A stretch of 7,253 bases of DNA from the NCBI GenBank assembly GCA_003222065.1, contig QHUV01000406.1:1-7253 (forward strand), written 5' to 3'. The notes below the pieces were generated by a model. It was not told the origin of the DNA. It did no database searches and worked only from the letters and a program-made list of their open reading frames with translations. The number at the start of each line of letters is the position of its first letter. The first letter of the stretch is position 1. Shown piece by piece: positions 1-7,253 of this stretch. Made by a program: the position numbers and the translations under genes. The DNA comes from Gemmatimonadota bacterium. Its GTDB lineage: Bacteria; Gemmatimonadota; Gemmatimonadetes; Gemmatimonadales; Gemmatimonadaceae.

Positions 1-1130
<1,130 letters not shown>

Positions 1131-1134
<4 letters not shown>

Positions 1135-3452
1135 AATCTGGAATAGACTGTCGGTCCGATATCATTCGCGGGCGTCCTTCGCGCGGGCGCCGGCTCCGCT
1201 GGCTGTGACCGCCCTTGGGCGTCGACGACCGCCACGGCAGTCATGTTCACTATATCCTGAACATCGGCGCCGCGTTCGAGAACGTGGACGGGGCGACTCA
1301 TGCCGACGAGAATCGGTCCAATCGCTGTGGCCCCACCCAAATGATCCAGCAACTTGTATGCGATGTTGCCGGCGCTCAGGTTGGGAAAGATCAGAACGTT
1401 TGCTTGGGACTTGAGCGCGCTGAATGGATAGTCACGCTGCAGGATCTCGGTGTCGAAGGCGGTGTCGGCTTGCATTTCGCCATCGACGATCAATGACGGA
1501 TCCCGCTGCCGGAGCAGTTGCACGGCACGCGCCACCTTCTCCGCCTCGGGATGTCGCACGGAGCCGAAGTTCGAGAACGACAGCATCGCGATCCTCGGCT
1601 CGATGCCGAAGTTGCGTGTCACCCTGCTTGCCGCATACGCGATCTGTGCGAGTTGCTCGGCGGTCGGATCGATGGTGACCGTCGTGTCGGCGCAGAAGAC
1701 CACGTGCTTCTCGAACACGAGCATGTACATGCCACTCACGAGTCCCGACTTCGGATGCGCGCCTATCACCTCGAGCGCGGGACGGATCGTCTCGGGATAG
1801 TGCAGATTCACGCCCGAGACCAACGCGTCGGCGTCGCCACGGGCGACCATGCACGAGCCGAAGTAGTTCCCGTTGTAGAGGCGGCGCCGCGCCTCCTCGA
1901 GACTCATCCCTTTTCGCTGACGCTTGGCCCACATGAAATGCGCGTACGCGTCGCGTCGCGGCGAGCTCGCCGGGTCTTCGATCTCGATTTCGTCGAGGGA
2001 GGCATTCATCTGCGAGGCGGCGCGCTCGATGGCGGCGCGATTCCCGAGCAGGATCGGGTGCGCCATACCCTCGTCGACGGCGATCTGGGCGGCGCGAATG
2101 ATCTTCGGCTCCTCGCCCTCTGGATACACGACACGCTTCGGGTTCGAGCTGGCGCGATTGATGACGCCGCGCATGACGCTGCGCGCGCGGCCGAGCCGAG
2201 ATTCGAGTCGCTCGCGATACGCGTCGAGCTCCACGAAGTCGTTGGCGGCGCCGCTGGCGACGGCGGCCCACGCGACGGCGGGCGCAATCCAGAGCAGCAC
2301 GCGCGGATCGAACGGGTAGGGAATCAGATAGTCCGGGCCGAACTGGACCTGCTGCAGTCCGTACAGGGAAGCGACGCTGTCGGGCACGTCCTGCTTCGCG
2401 AGCAGCGCGAGGGCGCGCGTCGCCGCCATCTTCATCTCTTCGTTGATCTCCGTGGCGCGTACATCGAGCGCGCCGCGAAAGATGAACGGAAATCCGAGGA
2501 CGTTGTTGACCTGATTCGGATAGTCGCTGCGTCCGGTCGCGATGATCGCGTCGGCGCGAACCGCGCGCACCTCGTCAGGCAGGATCTCGGGAACAGGATT
2601 CGCCAGCGCGAAGACGACGGGACGCGGTGCCATCTTCGCGATCATCTCGCCGGTGACGGCGCCCGCGACGGAGAGTCCGACGAGCACGTCGGCGCCGACG
2701 AGCGCGTCGGCGATGGTGCGCGCCTTGGTTTTCGTCTGAAAGCGCGCCTTGTACGGATCCATGTCTCCGGTGCGGCCGTTGTAGATCACTCCCTGCCGGT
2801 CGCACATGAGTATATGCTCACGGCGCACGCCAAGCCGAACGTAATGCTCGGCCGTTGATATCGCGGCCGCGCCCGCACCCGAAAAGACGACAATGACGTC
2901 CTCGATGGCCTTCTCGACGATCTCGAGGGCGTTGAGGAGTGCCGCTCCGGAGATGATCGCCGTTCCATGCTGATCGTCGTGAAAGACCGGGATGTGCATC
3001 GTTTTGCGGAGCGTCTCCTCGATGTAGAAACAATCCGGGGCGCGGATGTCCTCGAGGTTGATGCCGCCGACCGTTGGCTCGAGCAACTGGCAGAACTTGA
3101 TGACGTCGTCGGGATTCTCCGACCCGACCTCGATGTCGAACACGTCAATGTCCGCGAACTGCTTGAACAGATTGCCTTTTCCCTCCATGACCGGCTTTCC
3201 GGCGATCGCGCCGATGTTGCCGAGGCCTAACACCGCGGTGCCGTTCGTGACCACCGCGACGAGGTTGCCCTTCGCCGTGTACGTGTACGCGAGATCCGGG
3301 TCGCGTTTGATCTCGAGACAGGGCTCGGCGACGCCCGGAGAATAGGCGAGCGAAAGATCCCGCTGGTTCGTGAGCGGTTTCGTTGGCACGACCGCGATCT
3401 TGCCGGGCCGGCCCCTGGCGTGATAGTCGAGTGCATCTTCGCGTTTTGTCAT
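1131..3452 (-). CDS. maeB: NADP-dependent malic enzyme with C-terminal phosphotransacetylase-like domain (MaeB type)
   Basis: Oxidatively decarboxylates malate to pyruvate and CO2 with reduction of NAD(P)+. Length from the ATG at 3450-3452 is 773 aa, close to E. coli MaeB (about 759). Malic N-domain (about 10-155): AYSPG with catalytic Tyr37, EGKG with Lys92, INLED with Glu134/Asp135, HDDQHGT (158-164). NAD-binding domain (about 160-425): GAGAAA (192-197), ALANP (282-286), [12 protein letters not shown] (306-317). A PTA-like domain follows (about 438-745: [24 protein letters not shown]). In characterised MaeB proteins this domain has a regulatory, acetyl-CoA-sensing role rather than acetyl transfer. 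The last 25 residues are a Pro/Ala-rich tail. A TTG at 3468-3470 would add six residues (ending just before this ATG); I prefer the ATG because homologous sequence begins only a few residues in. No clear Shine-Dalgarno precedes either start. Cofactor preference (NADP versus NAD) cannot be read from the sequence with certainty. Confidence 0.95.
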
Positions 3453-3483
3453 AAGGGCAGACAAGAACAATAGCGCAAGACAC

Positions 3484-3516
3484 CCGCTAACTGTGAGAGG
3501 GGCAGTGGGTTAGCGG
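3484..3516. repeat. Perfect 8-bp inverted repeat in the nfo-maeB gap
   Basis: CCGCTAAC (3484-3491) and GTTAGCGG (3509-3516) are exact reverse complements separated by 17 bases. On the minus-strand transcript they would form an 8-bp stem holding the nfo stop codon in its first arm. The sequence after the second arm is only mildly T-rich, with no continuous T run, so it does not look like a good intrinsic terminator. It could be a weak terminator, an operator for a dimeric regulator acting on maeB-pckA, or chance. This is the longest non-coding gap in the window (3453-3509) and the likeliest place for a separate maeB-pckA promoter, although I see no convincing -35/-10 pair. Confidence 0.5.
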
Positions 3517-4252
3517 TCGTGCGCGGCGTAGCGGCGAAGCCGCGCGAGCATTCGCGCATCCGTCTTTCGCGCGTCGTCCAGCTTCGGCGTCTCAATGAGC
3601 TTCGGGACGTCGACGAAACGTTCGTCGGTCATAATCCGCCGAAAGGGCGTGGGTCCGAGAGAACCCTCGCCGATCAATTCGTGCCGGTCGCGACGCGACG
3701 CGAACGGTGTTTTGGAGTCATTCAAGTGCATGACCCGCAGGCGATCCAAGCCAAGCACGTCCGCAAAGCGTCGCCAGACGTCGTCGAACATGTTTACAAG
3801 GTCATAACCCGCCGGATACGCGTGACGGGTATCGACGCAGACTCCCATTCGGTGTCGCACGGAGGGAGACACGTTCTCGATCACCGCCGCCAACTCCTCG
3901 AACGTGGCGCCGATGGCGGTGCCAGATCCAACGACGAATCCGGGCTTGCCAGGTTTATAAGATACGAATCATGTGCCACGGTGGCGCGGATGTTCGTCTC
4001 CGCCAATGCCGCGCGAAAGGCACTGCATTCCTCGTCGGCGCAGGCGCGCTCGGCCCATCGACTGGCCATCTTCGTGAAGATCTGCATCGCCGTCGCGCCG
4101 ATCGCCTTGGCCCGGGGCGGCGCTTCGCGCGTTCCACCGGCGATCGAAACGTGCGCGCCGAGCAAGAGTGACGTCGCGGCGGCGGACTTCGGCTGGGCTG
4201 ACTTGCGTCGCTGCTTGGCTCCTCGCGCCGACGGCCGCCGCCGGTTAGGCAT
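3510..4252 (-). pseudogene. nfo: Endonuclease IV (AP endonuclease) with internal deletion and frame change
   Basis: Intact endonuclease IV cleaves DNA 5' of abasic sites in base-excision repair using three zinc ions. Here the first frame (ATG at 4252) encodes a 28-residue basic extension, then LLLGAHVSIAGG, MQIFTKM and AHDSYLINLASPD, up to Leu108. Homology then continues in another frame from base 3929 (GSGTAIGATFEELAAVIENV), through VCVDTRHAYPAGYD, HLNDSK, SRRDRH and LIETP, to the stop at 3510. Against E. coli Nfo (285 aa), about residues 85-148 are absent, including zinc ligands His109 and Glu145. His69, Asp179, His182, His216, Asp229, His231 and Glu261 equivalents remain. Without a shift the first frame stops at 3881, giving 123 aa. 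The usual Cys in VDTCHA is Arg here, a possible further sign of decay. The start overlaps the zinc-ribbon gene by 8 bases, with purine-rich AGAAAG at 4259-4264. A misassembly deletion is the main alternative to a real pseudogene. Confidence 0.87.
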
Positions 4253-4460
4253 CGTATTCTTTCTGCCGTCCGCGCAGGACCTTGCCGCAGCGTGGGCAGT
4301 GCAGCATCACCTCGTCGTCATCATCGCGCAAATAATCGTACCGGCGGCCGCAGGCGCATTCGCCCTCGAGCGACTCATGGCCGCACACGACACAATACCG
4401 GTCGTCCACCTCGTAGCCGCGAAAGCGCGCGCAGACGGTGCATCGCTTGATCACGCCCAT
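4245..4460 (-). CDS. Small double zinc-ribbon protein, function unknown
   Basis: A 71-aa protein with no family name I can assign. It has eight cysteines: CTVC (7-10), CVVC (23-26), CAC (35-37) and CPRC (55-58). The spacing suggests two zinc sites, Cys7/10 with Cys23/26 and Cys35/37 with Cys55/58; the CxC in the second is unusual for a zinc ribbon. An acidic DDDDE run (46-50) lies inside the second ribbon. There is no signal peptide or membrane segment, so it is probably cytoplasmic. It starts 6 bases after the envC stop, with AGTAGG 5 bases before the ATG, and its TAA lies within the first codons of nfo. Zinc ribbons of this size are often nucleic-acid or protein-binding accessories, but no role can be read here. 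Conserved cysteine pairs and tight packing support a real gene. Confidence 0.75.
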   Translation of the reverse strand: MGVIKRCTVCARFRGYEVDDRYCVVCGHESLEGECACGRRYDYLRDDDDEVMLHCPRCGKVLRGRQKEYDA

Positions 4461-4465
4461 CGAAG

Positions 4466-4471
4466 CCTACT
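4466..4471 (-). promoter_or_regulatory. Shine-Dalgarno-like AGTAGG overlapping envC stop
   Basis: AGTAGG differs from AGGAGG at one base, contains the TAG stop of the envC-type gene, and sits 5 bases before the ATG of the zinc-ribbon gene. A ribosome ending envC would uncover it, favouring coupled translation. Its ideal spacing supports the chosen start. Confidence 0.5.
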
Positions 4472-5435
4472 CGCGTTCGCCACGGAGCCAGCTCGCCGGA
4501 TCGACGGCGGGTCCACCGTGTCGGATCTCGAAGTGAAGATGGGGCGGCAGGTCGGGATCGGAAATGCCGACGGTGCCAATCTCGTCGCCCTTAATGACAG
4601 TTTGATGCAGACGGACGTCGGCGCGGGCGAGTGAGCCATAGATCGAGTAGTCACCGCCGCCGTGCTCGATGATGATCGTCGTGCCGTAGGTGCCTAACGA
4701 CCCAACGCTCACGACCGAGCCGCCGGCGATCGCATGGACTGCCGTACCGACGGGCGCCTGGATGCCGACGCCATTCCATCGAATGGTCGCGTTGCTCGCT
4801 GTTTGCACTTTGCCGTACGAGTAGACGAGCGGGCCATCCACGGGCCAGTCGAGCCTCCCGTAGTCGCTGGTCTTGATCGTGCTCCCGCTTCGGACGCTAG
4901 TCGCGCGGCCCTCGGAACGCCGACGCTCGGCCTCGAAGGATGCGATCGTGCTGGCGAGCTGTGCCTCGGTGCGACGCAGGCGATCGAGGTTCTGTTCGGT
5001 CCGGCGCGCTGTGAGCTGCGCTTCGGCGAGCTTGGACTCCCGCTCATGCTCGAGATCGCGGAGGTTGTCCTGCTCCATCCGCTTGTCGTTCCGGTTCTGC
5101 TCGAGTGCCTCTTGCAAATGCACCAACCGATCGCGATCACGCGCCAATTGATCGCGCAGCTGTTCGACGCGCGCGACGAGGGCGCGATCGTGCAGCGCGA
5201 GGGTATGAAGATACTTGTAACGCGCAACGAGCTCGCCAAACGACTGAGCCGACAACAACGCTTCGGCGGTGAATAGCGGACCGCGCTTGTAGATGTCGAC
5301 GAGCCGCCGCTTGAGCGTCGCCCGTTTGTCCCCGAGCTCACCCTCCGTGCGCACCGTGTTTTGCGCCGCCGCGTCGACCTCGGTGTTGATTGTCGCCAGT
5401 TGTCTATCGAGCGCGGCGACGAGACGCTCCGTCAC
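4467..5435 (-). CDS. envC: EnvC-like murein hydrolase activator (coiled coil plus degenerate M23 domain), N-terminus apparently missing
   Basis: EnvC-type proteins are envelope activators of N-acetylmuramoyl-L-alanine amidases and are driven by FtsEX. The 322 residues show a charged coiled coil (about 5-50 and 84-180) interrupted by DIYKRGPLFTAEALLSAQSF, then an M23/LytM domain (about 193-318). The domain keeps HLHFE (His299/His301) but has lost the other zinc ligands: the usual HxGxD site reads NGVGI (221-225) and the usual YxHL reads YGSL (266-269). It should therefore not be an active peptidase, like E. coli EnvC. The only in-frame start after the ftsX stop is the GTG at 5433-5435, with no Shine-Dalgarno and no signal peptide. 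The protein begins inside what is normally the coiled coil; E. coli EnvC is about 419 aa with a Sec signal. As written the product could not be exported. It may be a 5'-deleted gene or an assembly error. Confidence 0.87.
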   Translation of the reverse strand: MTERLVAALDRQLATINTEVDAAAQNTVRTEGELGDKRATLKRRLVDIYKRGPLFTAEALLSAQSFGELVARYKYLHTLALHDRALVARVEQLRDQLARDRDRLVHLQEALEQNRNDKRMEQDNLRDLEHERESKLAEAQLTARRTEQNLDRLRRTEAQLASTIASFEAERRRSEGRATSVRSGSTIKTSDYGRLDWPVDGPLVYSYGKVQTASNATIRWNGVGIQAPVGTAVHAIAGGSVVSVGSLGTYGTTIIIEHGGGDYSIYGSLARADVRLHQTVIKGDEIGTVGISDPDLPPHLHFEIRHGGPAVDPASWLRGERE

Positions 5436-5441
5436 CCATCG

Positions 5442-6290
5442 TCACACGCGCCGCAAATGGCGGCCGACGGAAAAGGCGCTGCCGAGCAGTCCAATCAACG
5501 CCCCGCCGGCGATTCCGATGAGCCCAATCGATTGATCGAAGAACACCGTCTGAAAGCTCAAATAGCCGCTGACGAGCCGAATTGCCAGCCACGTTAGGCA
5601 AAGGGCGAGAGCGCCACCGAGCACGCCCTTGATGAACCCTTCGATCAGGAACGGGCGCCGGACGTACGCGTCCGTCGCACCGACGAGCCGCATGATCGAG
5701 ATCTCGCGGCTCCGCGCCAGCACGGCCATGCGGATCGTCGCGCCGATGATGATCACCGCGACGGCCGCGAACGCGAGACCCAGCGCGACGCCGGCGACGC
5801 CGGCGATGTTGCGTAGCCGATAGAGTTGGGTGATCCAATCCTCACCGAATCGGACGTCATCGATGAACGTCAATGCTTTGAGCTTGTCGGCGACCCGGTG
5901 GACCGTAGTCGGATCGCGGAAACCGGGCTTGAGGTGAACATCGAGCGATGGCGGGAGGAATTCGGCCTCGAAAACGTCGCGAAACTCGCCCAGCTCCTTG
6001 CGGGCGCGCTCGAGTGCTTCCTCCTGCGTGACGAGATCGACGCTGAGGACTTCGGGATACTTCGAGACGTCGTCCGCGGCGAGCGCGATCTGCTCGACCG
6101 GCGTCTTCTCGGCGACGAACGCACGGATCTCGACGCGCTCCTCGACCTTTTGCAGCGCTTCGCGAATGTTCAACACGACGAGCCCGAACAACCCCACCGC
6201 AAAGAGCGAGAAGGCGATCGTCGTTATGCTCAGCGCACTGAGTAGGGGAGCGCGTCGAAAAGCGAAGAACGTGTCGCGAACGGCAGGCAT
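5442..6290 (-). CDS. ftsX: Cell division protein FtsX (permease-like subunit of FtsEX)
   Basis: Membrane partner of FtsE; the pair converts ATP hydrolysis into a conformational signal to periplasmic cell-wall hydrolase activators during division. At 282 aa it has family length and layout: a cytoplasmic N-terminus, TM1 (about 18-41), a large extracytoplasmic loop (about 42-160), TM2 (about 161-190), the cytoplasmic segment REISIMRLVGAT (195-206), TM3 (about 215-240), TM4 (about 253-274), and a short basic C-terminus ending GRHLRRV. The ATG at 6288-6290 lies 11 bases after the ftsE stop. The gene looks intact. Its TGA is in the same frame as the downstream envC-type ORF with no other stop between them, so readthrough would give a fusion, although FtsX ends in the cytoplasm and such a fusion would put EnvC on the wrong side of the membrane. 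Confidence 0.95.
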   Translation of the reverse strand: MPAVRDTFFAFRRAPLLSALSITTIAFSLFAVGLFGLVVLNIREALQKVEERVEIRAFVAEKTPVEQIALAADDVSKYPEVLSVDLVTQEEALERARKELGEFRDVFEAEFLPPSLDVHLKPGFRDPTTVHRVADKLKALTFIDDVRFGEDWITQLYRLRNIAGVAGVALGLAFAAVAVIIIGATIRMAVLARSREISIMRLVGATDAYVRRPFLIEGFIKGVLGGALALCLTWLAIRLVSGYLSFQTVFFDQSIGLIGIAGGALIGLLGSAFSVGRHLRRV

Positions 6291-6300
6291 ATGACGGTGA

Positions 6301-6306
6301 CCTACT
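6301..6306 (-). promoter_or_regulatory. Shine-Dalgarno-like AGTAGG overlapping ftsE stop
   Basis: The same AGTAGG hexamer as at the envC stop, again containing the TAG stop codon and again after a terminal Glu codon. It is 10 bases from the ftsX ATG, rather long, so it is a weaker candidate than the one at 4466-4471. Confidence 0.35.
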
Positions 6307-7000
6307 CGGCGAAACGCTCGATGGCCGCTTTCGCTGCCTCTGCCGAGTCGAAAACGATTTGGCCGCGGTTCAACTCGATCGTGCGATAGTCGGAGCGGCG
6401 GATGATGTCGAGATTGTGCGTGGCCATGAGCACGGCCGTACCGCTGGCGTTGATCTCACGGAGCAACTGGAACACGCCCCGTGTCGCGCGTTCGTCCAGG
6501 TTACCTGTCGGCTCATCGGCGACGAGAAGCACCGGGTCATTGACAAGAGCGCGAGCGATCGCGACCCGCTGCTGCTCGCCGCCGGACAATTCGCGCGGGA
6601 ACGATGCCGCCTTCGACGCCAGACCAACCTGAGTGAGAGCGCGGCTCACCTTGTTCGCGATCGTGGCGCGCGGCGCGCCGATCACCTCGAGCGCAAAGGC
6701 GACGTTCGCTTCCGCGGTGCGATCCTCGAGGAGCCGAAAGTCCTGGAAGACGATGCCGAGACGCCGGCGCAGCTTCGGCACATCTCGCCGCCGGATGGTG
6801 ACCGAGCTCATGCCCCCCACGCGGACCTCGCCGTTGGTGGGCCGCTCCTCCATGTAGATGAGCTTGAGAATCGTGCTCTTTCCGGCCCCGCTCGCGCCAG
6901 TGAGGAACACGAACTCCCCTTTGGCAACGCTGAACGAGACGTTGCTCAGCGCGGCACCGAGGCGTGGATAGTCCTTCGAAACTCTGGTGAAGCGAATCAT
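6302..7000 (-). CDS. ftsE: Cell division ATP-binding protein FtsE
   Basis: Cytoplasmic ABC-type ATPase that pairs with FtsX. All nucleotide-binding motifs are intact in 232 aa: Walker A GASGAGKST (35-43), Q-loop Gln86 in VFQDFRLL, signature LSGGEQQR (138-145), Walker B VLLVADEPTGNLD (157-169, with Asp162 and Glu163), and the switch His195 in ATHN. VFQDFRLL and DEPTGNLD are typical of FtsE and the related MacB/LolD-type ATPases; the adjoining FtsX decides in favour of FtsE. The length is slightly above the usual 220-230, from a short C-terminal helix. The ATG at 6998-7000 overlaps the stop of the upstream transporter gene (ATGA), and no Shine-Dalgarno is visible, so coupled translation is likely. 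Confidence 0.97.
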   Translation of the reverse strand: MIRFTRVSKDYPRLGAALSNVSFSVAKGEFVFLTGASGAGKSTILKLIYMEERPTNGEVRVGGMSSVTIRRRDVPKLRRRLGIVFQDFRLLEDRTAEANVAFALEVIGAPRATIANKVSRALTQVGLASKAASFPRELSGGEQQRVAIARALVNDPVLLVADEPTGNLDERATRGVFQLLREINASGTAVLMATHNLDIIRRSDYRTIELNRGQIVFDSAEAAKAAIERFAE

Positions 7001-7253
7001 GGCATACTGACAGACGCATCGTCGGTGAGACCGTCACCATCCGCGTCCACCAGTCGCCAAGCCCCGCTCGTCGTGATCGTGTCCAGTATGGCCTTGAGCA
7101 GGCCGATGACGATCGGGCCCAGCAGGATGCCGACAAGCCCGAAGGTGTATACGCCGGTCACGAGGCCGACGAGCATCCAGTAGAAGTTCAGGACCTTCGA
7201 GCGCTCCGCGGCGATCTTTGGACGCAGAAAGGTCGAAATGTAAATCGTGTTCA
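6997..7253 (-). CDS. AI-2E-family (PerM/YdiK-like) membrane protein, C-terminal 84 residues, truncated by window edge
   Basis: Only the last 84 codons are present (frame begins at 7251). LNFYWMLVGLVTGVYTFGLV followed by GILLGPIVIGLLKAILDTI resembles the final two hydrophobic segments of AI-2E-type transporters, in which the FGLxGxxLGP motif is conserved. Characterised family members export autoinducer-2 or act as Na+/H+ antiporters, so the substrate here cannot be named. After the last membrane segment the tail reads VDADGDGLTDDASVSMP, where DADGDGLTDD resembles a calcium-binding DxDxDG loop. The TGA overlaps the ftsE ATG by four bases, which makes this the upstream member of the ftsEX transcription unit as far as the window shows. 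Identification rests on a short C-terminal piece. Confidence 0.75.
   Translation of the reverse strand, partial: NTIYISTFLRPKIAAERSKVLNFYWMLVGLVTGVYTFGLVGILLGPIVIGLLKAILDTITTSGAWRLVDADGDGLTDDASVSMP

Noticed and set aside
1518..2858. A 446-codon open frame on the plus strand opposite maeB
   Set aside because: Arg/His/Asp-rich antisense shadow of a strongly conserved gene in GC-rich DNA; no recognisable domain, and maeB homology is continuous on the other strand.
3453..3470. Upstream TTG start for maeB, adding six residues
   Set aside because: The added residues match nothing in the family, and the ATG at 3450-3452 places the conserved block at the usual distance from the N-terminus.
3492..3530. 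Intrinsic terminator after nfo
   Set aside because: The stem is only 8 bp with a 17-base loop and lacks a following T run on the transcribed strand; kept only as an inverted repeat.
3519..4634. A 371-codon plus-strand open frame across nfo, the zinc-ribbon gene and the end of envC
   Set aside because: It runs antisense to three recognisable proteins and its translation resembles no family; stop-poor antisense frames are expected at this GC content.
4734..5276. A 180-codon plus-strand open frame opposite the envC-type gene
   Set aside because: Antisense shadow of the coiled-coil and M23 coding sequence.
5785..5812. Short tandem GCCGGCGTC-type repeat in ftsX
   Set aside because: It encodes the small-residue run IAGVAGVAL of a transmembrane helix, so protein composition explains it.

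Overview
The window is a GC-rich bacterial chromosomal segment in which every supported gene lies on the minus strand, packed end to end. Reading in the direction of transcription (right to left), the order is: the C-terminal end of an AI-2E-family membrane protein, ftsE, ftsX, an envC-type murein hydrolase activator, a 71-aa zinc-ribbon protein, a broken nfo (endonuclease IV), maeB (malic enzyme fused to a phosphotransacetylase-like domain), and pckA (ATP-type PEP carboxykinase, cut by the left edge). Protein style and gene order remind me of soil Gemmatimonadota. That is an impression from memory, not a demonstrated assignment.

Right part (about 4467-7253): a cell-division and cell-wall module. 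FtsE (ATPase) and FtsX (membrane partner with a large extracytoplasmic loop) form an ABC-like machine that in characterised bacteria works mechanically on EnvC-type proteins, which in turn switch on peptidoglycan amidases. The envC-type gene follows ftsX directly and encodes a degenerate M23/LytM domain, as expected of a non-enzymatic activator. Its reading frame, however, begins abruptly in the coiled coil with no signal peptide.

Middle (about 3453-4466): a small protein with eight cysteines in a double zinc-ribbon arrangement shares 8 bases with the start of nfo. nfo has lost roughly 64 codons from its middle and changes frame at the junction near 3929, so two metal ligands are missing and it is called a pseudogene (or an assembly error). 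The only sizeable gap, 57 bases between nfo and the chosen maeB start, carries a perfect 8-bp inverted repeat.

Left part (1-3452): maeB and pckA overlap by four bases (ATGA). They form a central-carbon pair that takes malate to pyruvate and oxaloacetate to phosphoenolpyruvate, which suggests joint control of C4-to-C3 flux in gluconeogenic growth.

There are no tRNAs, rRNAs, CRISPR arrays, insertion sequences or phage genes that I can see, and no gene-free stretch over 57 bases. This is mostly an ordinary housekeeping region. The points worth checking are the nfo lesion, the headless envC, a frame-independent over-represented heptamer (GTTAGGC), and the small zinc-ribbon protein. I found no convincing new multi-gene system.
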